A stretch of DNA of 64,000 bases from Scilla litardierei. Lineage: Eukaryota; Streptophyta; Magnoliopsida; Asparagales; Asparagaceae. The position numbers were made by a program, and so were the translations under genes. Positions 46,391 to 58,561 of the stretch are shown here, one piece after another; positions within the stretch are counted from its first letter, which is position 1; every line of letters begins with the position of its first letter. Below the pieces are notes generated by a model. That model ran no database searches and was not told where the DNA came from. It saw nothing but the letters and a program-made list of their open reading frames with translations. Location: the NCBI GenBank assembly GCA_030789695.1, contig CM061142.1, positions 277,567,043 to 277,631,042 on the forward strand. Direction: 5' to 3'.

Positions 46391-49390
46391 AAAATTCAGT
46401 TCACGGGGACAGATCTAAATTCTTTCGAAATTAATTTCCTAGCGAATTTTATGCGACTTATGTTGTGTTGAGAGGTTGAGATTTTTGTGGGCAAGCAGAT
46501 GATCACGCAAGTGGTGCAGGATGCAAGTAGACTGAACCATGCACTGTCGGCGGTTAGAGGAGTTCCGATGAAGTTTGGTGGGTATTAGGTAGGCAAAAGT
46601 TTGATCAAGGTAAGTTATTGTGCTAATTCATGTATTTAACAGCTCTGTGCATTCAAGAGGTGCATAATCTCCTTGTGTTATAGCAAAAAATGATATATTG
46701 GAATTGATGTTCATACATTGAACTGTGTTATAGCTGTCCTTTAACATGTGCTTTTGTATTTCATCTCCTTCAGCTATATGGATTCAAACTCATGTTCTCA
46801 TGTTCTTGACATGAGATTCTGTTACTGGATACAATGCACTTGATATATTGAAATACAATGCACTTGAGTTATATGGATTCTGTTACAATGCACATGAGTT
46901 TGCACATGAATTTTGATAACTTTTGTATTTCTTTTTTTTGGCTGTAGAAAGCACAAACATTGATTCTTTGCTCTTTTGAAAGGGTTATTGTTAACTTTGA
47001 ATAGTTCTTATTTCTCAGTAATTGTGAATTGGTTCGTTTGCTCATTTCTGCAGTAAATGGTTGATGGGGGAGGGAGAGAGAATGGATATGATAGTTTCAC
47101 CATCTAGGCTACTTGGAGAACTAAATTTTATTAGATTTATCGATGAATACATAAAACGATATCTTTAAGGTCAGTTACGTATGGTAACACCCGTATCAAT
47201 TTCAATTTATATATACTTTTGGTCATTTCTTTAACGTGGGCATTGCTATGTTTCTTTCTCAAGTTCTATGATACAAAGGCAACCCATTTAATCTTCTACG
47301 ACTGGACGTATGTAGCACTGTTATGCACTTTTTTTCTTCTATATTTCACATATTAGATTGGTATGCTTCATGTTGATTGTTATGTGTTTGCATTGTGCAG
47401 CTATTGACTATTTCCATTCATGAATTTTCACTTTCCTAATGATGCATTTCTTAAATATTCAGGAGCAACAACAAGCTGAAAGCGGTGCTCCTAATGAAGC
47501 ATCAGAGCCTTTCATGGGATCTGGACGTTTTGGTATTGACTCTGCACCAGCACCTGCACATGCATCTGCTTCGATTCAAACTTGGAATGCATGTTTGAGC
47601 AAGGAAGTTAGCAACCATATCAGCTGTCAATACATAAAGTTTTGGAATTGATACTATTGTAGTTGATTGTCAACTGATGTCAAATTGATTATATACATGT
47701 ATGAATACAAGTAATACGACAAAATGGAGTATATTATTTGCATACGTTGTTACATATCTTGAAAAACGTAAATAGTTCAGTTTGATTGACTTGGATTAAC
47801 TTAATTTATATCTTGAGTTTGGGTGTGTGTCAATGCTGAAACCTTACAGCTGGGTTGATTTCATACTTAACTTATAAATTAAGTTTGGGTGCTTATCAAT
47901 GCTGAAACCTTGCTGCTTAATTTATGGCATTGTGTTGAGATCGTTGAATCGGTCGCATTGTCTGCCTCCTGAACATCAAACTCATGTGCATTGTACACAA
48001 AACCGATTGCAATGAAGAGTGCAAGCCTAAGAATGAGATATATTCATTTCAGGCATTGTGTTGGCATGTAGCAAACTCATGTGCATTATACACAGAATCG
48101 ATTGTATGATGAGGCCTCAAGGTTGCACAACCTTTCTGTTCTGATTACACTGGATGGAAGATGGTGTAAATGTCATCAATGTGTGAACTAGGATTTCCTG
48201 GATGATTGTTTTTATTCGGCGTATTACAAAAAATTGCCATAATCTCTATTTTTGAGGAGTAAATTGCATCTAAAACACGCATATTGTTTAAATTGGGGGG
48301 GGGGGGTCTACAAAAGTGAAACATTGAGAAACACATGAATATAAGATGTAGAGCTTATGTAAACCACATGAGATACATAAAAGGTATTGGATGCTCTTGA
48401 TAAAAATATACATCTGATAGATTGGTACTGGATGAAACCAAGATTTTAAATGAACAGTGCCCGAGGGAAAATCTTGCTGGGGAAAATCTTGCCTAAACAA
48501 AGATTTTAAATGAATTAAATGTTAGTCCCCATCGTATAACAAAATGATTTGATCCATCTAAACTATGAACACAGAGTCGAGCAAGGGAAGCAGGAGAGGT
48601 CAACAAGAGTTTGCATAATACTGATGAAATATGCTGGGTTTCTATACTGCACTTGATGTTGCTGATGTACCAATATGGGGCAAGATCTTATATATAAGCT
48701 TTGCTTCTTCTCCTCACAGGTTTTATGACCATATAGTAGAGGCCGTCGAAGAGCCGCTTTGCCGCTACTGTCATATTTGCCAGTTTGTTTGTAACACGCT
48801 TAACATGTATTCTTCAGTAAACATGCAAACATGCATGATTTGCCAGTTTGTTTGTAACACACTTCATATGTCATATTTGCCAGTTTGTTTGTAACACTAT
48901 TCGTTTGTTTGTAACACACTTCATATGAACCGTGCCCGCTCCACCAATATGATTATCTGAGAACATGCATGATGCATCTCTAGCTAATCAAGAGTTGCCA
49001 CCACTATTCGTTTACTGAATTTAATCAAAGGAACTGACTAATGACAAATGAGAATGGATGCAATAAGAGAATTCAATTCCATAAATCAGGGAAGTCTTTG
49101 GGAATGTCTTCAGTCTTCTGTGTTCACCTGCCCGATTGCCTCGACACATGTAGGGGTCTCTCCTTGCTCATTGTGAACATAAATTATGTTATCTGTTTAT
49201 TTACAGGCCTAGAGTATACTGACTTATTGCTACCCTTGCCTCAAAAATTTTAAAATAAGTTTGACATTGATTAAGTCATGGGTTTCTAATTATCCCATTA
49301 TAAAGTCTGATGAACTAATACTCTAATCAAGTAAATTAGCGTAAAAAAATTCAGCGGAACAACAAACTAGCGTAAAAAAATTTAAGGTAA
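46391..49390 (+). other. Helitron F interior, short exon-like pieces only
   Basis: 46496-46600 reads QVVQDASRLNHALSAVRGVP. 47459-47590 reads EQQQAESGAPNEASEPFMGS. 48720-48765 reads FYDHIVEAVEEPLCRYC. None is recognised and all end in stops quickly. A G run of 12 lies at 48296-48307. Confidence 0.3.
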
Positions 49391-49399
49391 TATCTCACC

Positions 49400-49770
49400 G
49401 AAAAATACCTTGAGGTATGTTGTTCCATTCCGAAGGCGTCCACACAGCGCTAATCGGTTGTTTCGCACCGAAAGTGTCTGCACCGAATTGGTTGTTCCGC
49501 GCCGAAGGCACCCGCGCTGCACTAATTGGTTGTTTCGCACCGAAGGCGTCCGTGCCGAATTGGTTGTTCAGCACCGAATGTGCTTGCGCGTTGTTCCGCG
49601 TCAAAGGCACCCGCGTCGAATTTGTTGTTACGCGTCAAAGGTGCCTAAGCCGAATTTGTTGTTCCGTACCGAAAGCGCTCGCGCGTTGTTCTGTGCCAAA
49701 GGCGCACGCGCCGGATTTGTTTTTCCGCGCCGAAGGGGCCCACGCCGAAGGTGTCCGTGTCGGTAAATAT
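49400..49770 (+). repeat. TTGGTTGTT / CGCCGAAGGCGC array of Helitron F
   Basis: Same type of array as in Helitron D (31300-32230), just inside the 3' terminus; here many spacers read AATTGGTTGTT. Confidence 0.8.
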
Positions 49771-51160
49771 TTTTATGCTAATTTATTGTTCTTTTAAATT
49801 TTGATTGTGTAAATAATTTTTTGGGAAACAAAGATTTCGCGGGAGAAAATCATAATTGAACCGTGCCCACGGGCACGGGTTATGACTAGTGTGTGTGTAT
49901 ATATATATAAAAGATGTTAGTAGCATAACAATGAACAATATATTATGGTAAACTTAATAGTACGATTAATTTATTGAGAACCCTTAACTGATATGAAAAC
50001 CCAATTTCACAAATAAAACGTGCCATACGCCTCAATCATCCGCGCACCCAACACCATTCCCAGGCAAGTATTTTTATCGTAAATGAATTATAAATCTGAT
50101 TTATGCAACCCTAAGGCTAAGTTCTCTTTTTCATACGCTTGTCAAACTTAGAATGCTGAACTGCATGTTATCAATATATTTGCTGTTTTCGGAATTAAAT
50201 GGACACATAAATACTGTCATCATTTGTTAGAACAATTGGCTCTGCATGGTAACATAACAAACTCAACTGGACAGAGGGTAGTACACAACCCTCGAAATAC
50301 GTATGCAACACCATTGAATACAGATGGGATTAACCTAGTCGAACGACTAGACTGACACGTGGGTGGGGTTGGTTCATGTAGTAGAGCCTGTAAGTGTGTC
50401 AAGTACATCTTACGGCTACTTCCATACCACACTAATGGAAGCAAGCATCTTGGACATTTTCCAGGTTATGGATGGCGAGAAGCGTTATGGTAAACCCCCG
50501 ATGATAGGGTGTATCGAGAACACTATACCTACTCAGATATGAACTTACACGAGCACAAATAACTGGGAATATACTATGTGGAAATGTGTTAACTTCTTTA
50601 AAAAGAAACTTATCTGTCCAATTAATTCAGCATGCTCAACTTACTTTACGCACTAGTTTATTATATCTGTGTTTGACATTCTTTTCTTTTGCTATAAGTT
50701 ATTGTTTCAATTACTATAAAAATCTTGCCGAAGCTTTTCGCTGACATATATTTCAATGGACTATGAAATATATGTTAGGTTCAGAGACAGAGTACGTGGA
50801 GGACCCCGCAGATCAGAGATACGAGGACTTCGAGACCCTCCCTGCTAAAGACTGGGCAATTTCTGCAGCTTTCCTTTATTTAGCTTTATTATTGTTGAAG
50901 GGTGACGCTCTTTGTAATAAAATATACGGCCATGCTAGGCCTAACTCATTTGTGTATCCATTTTTGAACTCTGGGCAAAGTTGTAAATGTCTGTGTTGTT
51001 TCTGATTATTGCGATTACAAGAACCTGGTTGTTACTTTCACAAAATGCTTATTGGGCTTAAGTCAAAGAAGAAAGAAAAAAGTACATCTTCTTTGCTTTA
51101 AGCACATGCGGACCCGCTCATGTTCTCGCTCCCAAGCACAATGGTAAGCGGGGTGTGACA

Positions 51161-51432
51161 GTCCTGGCTGTTGATTTTTTGTTGGATGTTATGGGAGTTG
51201 ATGGCATTAGTGCTTGGCTGGTTAGGCGTAACAGCACAAATGCATATGGATTAGCCGATATCCCCTTTGGTACGCTATTTTTTGAATGACATCCTTAGGC
51301 TAGGCCCTGTTGATCACAATTAGCACGAGTAGAAGCTTTAAACTTTATGATTTTCCTTTTGATGTGGTTTAAATAGCTTGCTACTAGCTTATCACCTCAA
51401 GTTCCAAGTTCGAAAAGATGTTGTCATCATAA
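51161..51432 (+). other. Host sequence with an exon-like stretch
   Basis: 51161-51292 reads VLAVDFLLDVMGVDGISAWL, then NSTNAYGLADIPFGTLF and a stop. Protein-like but not recognised. It ends at the CATAA target site of the Copia element. Confidence 0.3.
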
Positions 51433-52218
51433 TGTAAGGATCGCCTTATCCTTGCAATACTAACAACACACATTAGAGCGGGGGTGAATAGTGTAATGGC
51501 AATAAAATTATCCAATTAAAATTTAACTTGCAAATACGGAATTATAAATGCAAGAGGAATTAAAAGGCACAATCAATCCAAACGCAAACACACAGTTTTA
51601 CCCTGATTCCCCAAACTTGGGTACATCCAGCCACACCAATATTCACTATAATCCCATACAGAGAAATGAATACAAATCTCACAAGGAAATACCCCACAGA
51701 GAGGATTTATGTCATACACAAGGACCCAACCAATCCTACACAAGGATCAACATTCCCACACAGAGAATCACTAACTCCCACTCAGAGAATTAGGGTTAGC
51801 CCTACACTAGGATACTAGAACTCCCACAAAGAGAGTTAATTCCCACAAAGAGAATTCCCTAGTCCCACAAAGAAACAATCTCCCACAAAAAGAGAAACTC
51901 CCATAAAGAGAGTATCCTAATCCCACAAAGAAAAATAGGAAAACAAATTACACCAAGTAAAGTAAATACTCTTACCTATGCCTTGAGATGCTTACTCATG
52001 AATGGATGCAAGGCATGGAAGAGGATCTCCAAGTGTTGTGATATGCTTGAGAGCACTTGGATGATTTCCCTTGAGATGGACTTCAATGCATGAAGAAAGA
52101 TGAATCCTCTATTGAGGGAAATGAGGGAGCTTGAGAGTAGCTTATTGATCTCTTGAGATTTTCTATAGAGTCAAGAGTTATCAAGTGTTGTCAAGTAGTC
52201 TCAAGTGATGGCATCACA

Positions 52219-52294
<76 letters not shown>

Positions 52295-53348
52295 CCCCAT
52301 ATCAAGCCCAAAAACCCAAAGAAACAGCCAAATGAACAAATCTGCAACGGCTAGAAACTGGGTGAAAGTGACATGAACAATCGATTGTTGATCAAAAGAC
52401 AGTCGACTGATCAACGGCTAGAAAATATCCAACGACAATAATCTGATCCAGGACAGTCGACTGATGAAGACAATGCAGTCGACTGACAAACAGGACAGGT
52501 GCATGTTAATCCGTCAGCAGGCGACTGCTGCAGGGGATGGATTGAAACAGAGAGCTGCACTCTTTCTCCAATTCTTCGCACAAGCGACTGATGTTAATAC
52601 TACAGTCGACTGTCAAGAAATCAGGCAACTGTATATTCTTCATCAGTCGTCTGCTATAAGAGATGGAGAAACAACAGAGAGATGCAGAGAATGCACTTAC
52701 GCTATACATGCGACTGATGACCAATCTCCAGGCGACTGTAAAAATACAGGCGACTGTAAACTGATCGACAGATGACTGTGCGTAAAGCTCAAGTTTGAGT
52801 CAATTGAAATGTTGACTTGAGCTGTGCATGTCAGACGACTGTAGAAGGATCTACATGCTACTGGAAATCACCCAGTCGACTGTGTTTCCTTCAGCAGGCA
52901 ACTGACGGAAAGCCAGAGACTCCAAATGAGTCTTTGGACAGAGTGAACCTATTGGGTTGGATTCTATGATAATCCTAAGGCTCACTAAGATGGTTAAATG
53001 CATATGCATGAATGAGTAAACCATCTAACAAGGCATTACATTAACCCTAGACTCAAAAGTAAGAGAAAGTAATAAAGTAAAATACATGGATTACAATGCT
53101 TCTCAAAGAGTCTAAGTCTTCAATCTTGATGCCTTGAGTGCTCTCCACCATCTCCAAGCTTTGGCACTCCTTGAGTCCAAACTATGGCCCTTCTTCACTT
53201 GATGTTCATCCTTGCACCAAGTGATTAGTCTCAAAGAAAGATATTCTCAGAATTAAACTGTGAGACTAAAACATGAGAATCATTAGCAACAATATAATGT
53301 GTTGATCATCATCAAAATAAGATTGGTATAAAACACCAATACTCAACA
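51433..53348 (-). repeat. Copia 3' LTR (left), with expanded TA run
   Basis: 1916 bases. It contains the CAGTCGACTG-type array (about 52379-52920) and a TA run of about 70 bases at 52222-52291. The 59-base excess over the other LTR is accounted for by this run. Confidence 0.92.
52379..52925 (-). promoter_or_regulatory. CAGTCGACTG array upstream of the TATA run (left LTR)
   Basis: About 16 copies of the palindrome CAGTCGACTG and near variants (CAGGCGACTG, CAGTCGTCTG). On the minus strand the array lies upstream of the TA run that occupies the TATA-box position. The right LTR has the matching array at 57281-57805 with fewer decayed copies. Confidence 0.75.
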
Positions 53349-53362
53349 ATCTCCCCCTTTTT

Positions 53363-54272
53363 TGATGATGACACACATTATGTAAATCATAAAGAATTAA
53401 AGCATGATGCTAATGATCTCCCCCTACTTATATGCACCAATTACATAATGAGCTACACAATGGTAAAAACTCATAATACTAATAAAAACATGGTGGCATA
53501 TAATAGTCATGGATTACATAAACCAATTGCAAAGGATAAAAGCATGCAAACATGAATGGTTTATCTAATCCCATATATCTCTCCCTATATAGATATCTCT
53601 CCCCATATGCATATGTATATATCTCTCTATTATAGATATGATTACATAATGCATATATCTCTCCCCCTAGACATCGTCAAAAAGGTGGACAACAAATATA
53701 TCCCCCTTTGTCATCTTAACTAAGATGTGATAATATGCAAGAACGAAAGATATGTATGATACCAAATCGAAAAAATTAGTGGGTATCAATTCACTATCCC
53801 ATGCTCCCCCTAGATCATAGAAATGGTCAACTTTTGATTTCTAGGATCTAATACCAATTATAATTAATGGAGCCATGGGCCTAAAGAGTATCAAAGTAAA
53901 AGATATGGAAAAATCAAGCTTCAAATATACACAAGGATATTGCCAAAAACAATGAAACAAGAAACATGTTGGCAATAAACAAGAGGTTTGGTTTGAGACC
54001 CAAAATAACCAAATGTAAATAATGATATCAAATAACCTCCGAAATGAGAGTTAAAATATGTCTTAAAATCATTTAAACATATAATAAATTAACTCCCCCA
54101 TTGACATACATATGGATTTGCATGTCAATAAACCCCAAGGATCCCATTTTCATGAAAAATACTTATAACAGAAAGTATTTTCAAAAACATTAAACACACA
54201 CACAACCAATGGGTATTGCAAAAATATAGCATTAAGCATAATACCCATGCAATATGCAAATGTGTGAGGAAT
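53363..54272 (-). other. Copia internal spacer, no gene
   Basis: AT-rich sequence between the gag end and the purine tract, with CTCTCCC(C)ATAT-type repeats at 53580-53665. No pol motif is seen. Confidence 0.75.
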
Positions 54273-56356
54273 CTAAACATTAGGCAACCAAACCCAAGAG
54301 GAGTTTGATTTCCTAATGTAATCACATGAGGTGATCACATCCCTAACTAGAGAGTTGATGTAACTATCCTTCTCTTGCACACTAACCTTAACGGGAATCC
54401 ATAATCTCAAGAAATTCCTAGGCAAGGGTTTTGCCTTTGCAAGAGTGGGGGATGTGACATGCTTAAGTGTAGAAATGAATTTCTTGGCATGCAAAGAATG
54501 AGGATTTTGCTTCTTAGCAAAAAATGAAGATTTTTCATTCTTCCTCATTACCTCGTGGTCTACATGCTTCTTGTTGATGTTATTGTTGTACAAGAAAGCA
54601 TAGTGATTCTTCTTAGGTGCTTTAGCAATATTTCTTGTATTTGCACCATAAGAGGAATTAGAGGTGGGTTTGGGAACCACATTTTGAATATAACCCAAAC
54701 ATCCTCTATGATTTGCTGGATGTTGTTTTTCCAACAAATCATGGTGTGAATCCCTATAATACACAAAGCTTATGAGCTTACGGGATTCCTCTTTACATTT
54801 TAACGTAAGTTGTTGAATGTGAGCATCTAAGCTAAGGTTTTGAGCAACAAGTTTTTCATTTGTAAGGCTCAATTCCTTAACTTGAGAGAGAAGTGTGTCT
54901 CTCTCACTAGTGTCATAAGCATGTCTTTCATCAATAATTACACTAGCAATATCTAGTTCATGCAACTTACTCTTAGCAATTCTATATTTTGCTTTTAATC
55001 TATTGTAAGAGTTGATGCACTTACTAGCCCTTTCGGAAACCATACCGAAACGATGTTCAAGCTCCTCGTATGAGATCTTCTCTTCAATCTCATCAATGAC
55101 ATCTTCTTTGACTACCTCGTCGCTTTCCTCCTTACTTGAGCAAAGCGAAGACTCTTCCTCATTAGCCATGAGGCACGATTCCTCATAGGAATTGTAATTA
55201 TCGAGCCAAGCATCCAATTCCTCCTCAGTTAATCCGGATGGGATTGGAGTAGGAGCAACAAAGGCCACAAAGAATGCATGAGCATCCTCCTTTGCATCCT
55301 CTTCTTCGTTACTCGAAGTGTCCTCACTCGAATCATCAAAGGTCCCGATTAGTCCCTTCTGTTGGTTCTTGGACTTAGACCTTCCTTTCCAATGCTTCTT
55401 CTCTTTACCCTTGTACGTTTCTTTGTTGGGTTTGGAAGGGCATTTGGTGGGCAAGTGACCTTTTCCACTGCAAGTATAACAAGTAGGAACCTTGTTAGTA
55501 TTTGAGGCAAACTTTGACAAAGACTTACCTTGCTTGCCCTTGAGGAATGCTTTGAATTGCTCGGTAAGCTCCTCAATTTCTTCTCCACTTGCATCTTCTT
55601 GCTCATCTTCTTCACTAGGAGCTTCTCGATGGAATTTCCTCCTCCACTTGATTGGCTCCTCCTTGGCATGGAATGTAACCCCCTTTTGCTTCTTTAGCTT
55701 CTCGGGCTTTGTTGGTTGAATCTCCTTCTTGTGTTGAAGATTCACTTCATACGCCATGAGATCACCAATGCACTCCTCAACGGTATATTTGGACGTGTCA
55801 TATGACTCCAAAATTCCGTTGGCCTTTGACTCCCAACGAGCTGTGAGAGAGTCAAGGATCTTCTCTACATGATACTCTTGGAAATCATCTTCCCGAGTCC
55901 CTCCAAAGCCTTCATGATCTCAGTGAACCTTGTGAACATCTCTGAAATTCTTTCGCCTTCCTGCATCTTAAACATTTCATATTTAGATCTAAACACAGTT
56001 TGTTTAGATTTCTTTACCTTCGTTGTCCATTCATGACAAATCTCCAAGGTATGCCAAATATCGTTGGCTGTTTTGCACATGGAGATGCGGTTGAAATCAT
56101 TTGCTGAGAGAGCGCAATGTAATGCGTTCATAGCTCTCGCATTGAACTTGATCGAGTCCTTCTCTGCCTTTGTCCTTGAAGCCACGGGAGTAGTGGGCTT
56201 CTCAAATGGCACCTTCGTGATGTCCCATAGGTCTTGACCCTCCATGTAGATCATCATCCTGATCTTCCAACTCGGGTAGTTGGTTCCGTTGAAGAGCGGG
56301 GGTTGAACGGTTGAGTGACCTTCTTCATGAGACGCGGATGAGGCGTTGAATGCCAT
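54273..56356 (-). pseudogene. Copia gag with zinc knuckle and coiled coil
   Basis: It starts at 56356 (MAFNASSASHEEGHSTVQPP), with the Copia gag signature PPLFNGTNYPSWKIRMMIYM and ALHCALSANDFNRISMCKTA. A frame change near 55860 leads to a second part from 55811. This has a Lys-rich linker, a CCHC knuckle CYTCSGKGHLPTKC (about 55436-55478), a long acidic stretch, and a heptad-like region (ERDTLLSQVKELSLTNEKLV) typical of SIRE-type gag C-termini. It ends at VWLPNV, close to where the protease would begin, so pol looks cleanly missing. The frameshift probably inactivates this copy. Confidence 0.88.
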
Positions 56357-56378
56357 GGTTGTAGTATGCTATAACCTT

Positions 56379-56390
56379 GCTTTGATATCA
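56379..56390 (-). promoter_or_regulatory. Copia primer binding site
   Basis: The minus strand reads TGATATCAAAGC two bases after the LTR end. It differs from the usual initiator-Met site TGGTATCAGAGC at two positions, both G to A. Confidence 0.8.
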
Positions 56391-56392
56391 AT

Positions 56393-58249
56393 TGTAAGGA
56401 TCTCCTTACCCTTGCAATACTACCAACACACACTAGAGGGGGGGTGAATAATGTAATGGCAATAAAATTGTCCAATTAAAATTTAACTTGCAAATGCAGA
56501 ATTATAAATGCAAAAGGAATTAAAAGGCACACTCAATCCAAACGCAAACACATAGTTTTACCATGTTTTCCCAAACTTGGGTACATCTAGCCACACCAAT
56601 ATTCACTATAATCCCACACAGAGAAGTGAATACAAATCTCACAAGGAGATACCCCACAAAGAGGATTTATGCCCTACACAAGGACCCAACCAATCCTACA
56701 CGAGGATCAAGACTCTCACACAGAGAATCACTAATTCCCACTCAGAGAATTAGGGTTAGCCATACACTAGGACACTAGAACTCCCACAAAGAGAGTTAAT
56801 TCCCACAAAGAGAATTCCCTAGTCACACAAAGAGACAATCTCCCACAAAGAGAGAAACTCCCACAAAGAGAATATCCTAATCCCACAAAGAGAAATAGGA
56901 AAACAAATTACACCAAGTAGTAAATGCTCTTACATATGCCTTGAGATGCTTACTCATGAATGGATGCAAGGCATGGAAGAGGATCTCCAAGTGTTGTGAT
57001 ATGCTTGAGAGCACTTGGATGATTTCCCTTGAGCTGGACTTCAATGCATGAAGAAAGATGAATGCTCAATTGAGGGAAATGAGTGAGCTTGAGAGTAGCT
57101 TATTGATCTCTTGAGATTTTCTATAGAGTTACGAGTTATCATGTGTTGTCAAGTAGTCTCAAGTGATGACATCACACTCATATATATATAGGAACCCCAT
57201 ATCAAGCCCAAAAACCCAAAGAAACAGCAAAATGAACAAATCTGCAACGGCTAGAAACTGGGTGAAAATGACAGGAACAGTCGACTGTTGATCAAAAGAC
57301 AGTCGACTGATCAACGGCTAGAAAATATCCAACGGCTATAATCTGAGCCAGGATAGTCGACTGAAGAGGACAATGCAGTCGACTGACAAACATGACAGGC
57401 GCCTGTTAATCCTTCAACAGGTGACTGTTGCAGGGGATGGATCGAAACAGAGAGCTGCACTCTTTCTCTAATTCTTCGCACAGGCGACTGATGTTAATAC
57501 TACAGTCGACTGTCAAGAAATCAGGCGACTGTTTATTCTTCATCAGTCGTCTGCTGTAAGAGATGGAGAAACAACAGAGAGATGCAAAGAATGCACTTAC
57601 GCTATACATGCGACTGATGACCAATCTCCAGGCGACTGTAAAAATACAGGCGACTGTAAACTGATCGACAGACGATTGTGCGTAAAGCTCAAGTTTGAGT
57701 CAATTGAAATGTTGACTTGAACTGTGCATGTCAGATGACTGTAGAAGGATCTACAGGCGACTGGAAATCACCCAGTCGACTGTGTTTCCTTCAGCAGGCG
57801 ACTGACGGAAAGCCAGAGACTCCAAATGAGTCTTTGGACAGAGTGAACCTATTGGGTTGGATTCTATGATAATCCTAAGGCTCACTAAGATGGTTAAATG
57901 CATATGCATGAATGAGTAAACCATCTAACAAGGTATTACATTAACCCTAGACTCAAAGGTGAGAGAAAGCAATAAAGTAAAATACATGGATTACAATGCT
58001 TCTCAAAGAGTCTAAGTCTTCAATCTTGATGCCTTGAGTGCTCTCCACCATCTCCAAGCTTTGGCACTCCTTGAGTCCAAACTATGGACCTTCTTCACTT
58101 GATGTCCATCCTTGCACCAAGTGATTAGTCTCCAAGAAAGATATTCTAGGAATTAAACGGTGAGACTAAAACATGAGAATCATTAGCAACAACATAATGT
58201 TGTGATCATCATCAAAATAAGATTGGTATAAAACTCCAATGCTCAACAC
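56393..58249 (-). repeat. Copia 5' LTR (right)
   Basis: 1857 bases, near-identical to the left LTR. The TATA region is a short TA run of about 10 bases (57181-57190). Confidence 0.92.
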
Positions 58250-58254
58250 ATAAT

Positions 58255-58561
58255 AGCCCTCATTTTCATGTAATGCCATTACCCATATTAACTTTGCCTA
58301 CGTGAGAAGTCAGGGTGACTATGGTGATGATACTGGTCTCGGGACTAATTATGAAAGCTATGGTGATGTCAATACTATGTATTCATGTATAACATCTCTT
58401 GTTTTCTTGATGCTATGATATCACATTATATTTCAGGCTATTAACAACTCATTTTACAAAATCGCTATCATTCCTCAAGCCTTACCATTGATCGTTTAAT
58501 TGCTTAGGCAATGATCGGTCTTTTGAATTCCGAGGACGGAATTTTTGTAAGGAGGGTAGAA
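58255..58561 (+). other. Host sequence with exon-like piece and gypsy tail
   Basis: 58300-58385 reads VRSQGDYGDDTGLGTNYESY, unrecognised. 58530-58561 (GAATTCCGAGGACGGAATTT, then TGTAAGGAGGGTAGA) is the purine tract of a gypsy element, like 19785-19828. Confidence 0.4.

Larger units (their letters stand above)
44758..49889 (+). mobile_element. Helitron F with unidentified internal fragments
   Basis: It starts A|TCTATTATACATTTGACAAC (44758), then TTTTTGAATCCTAGGGC and TGACTAGGACAAG. It ends with hairpin CCGTGCCCACGGGCACGG (49861-49878), GTTATGA and CTAG at 49889, followed by T. At 5132 bases it is internally mostly AT-rich. No Rep or helicase motif was seen. Confidence 0.88.
43193..51160 (+). 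repeat. Dispersed repeat R1, copy 2 (interrupted by two Helitrons and a foldback)
   Basis: 43193-43390 matches 5128-5295 and 49905-51160 matches 6256-7511, ending GGGTGTGACA. Between the halves lie Helitron B, a foldback and Helitron F, all joined through TA-rich sequence. The sequences after the right end differ between the copies (ATGTTTTAGT against GTCCTGGCTG), which marks a true repeat boundary. Confidence 0.8.
51433..58249 (-). mobile_element. Complete gag-only Copia element (SIRE-type)
   Basis: LTRs at 51433-53348 and 56393-58249 run TG...CA, and the element is flanked by the 5-base duplication CATAA (51428-51432 and 58250-58254). On the minus strand, in order: 5' LTR, a primer site (TGATATCAAAGC, 56390-56379) close to the initiator-Met type TGGTATCAGAGC, gag, AT-rich spacer, purine tract AAAAAAGGGGGAGAT (53363-53349), 3' LTR. 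No protease, integrase or RT is present, so it is non-autonomous. Confidence 0.93.

Noticed and set aside
50763..51005. 80-residue ORF in R1 copy 2 as a real small gene
   Set aside because: The copy at 7100-7355 has stops and frame changes, and the ORF shows no known domain; it is more likely repeat sequence.
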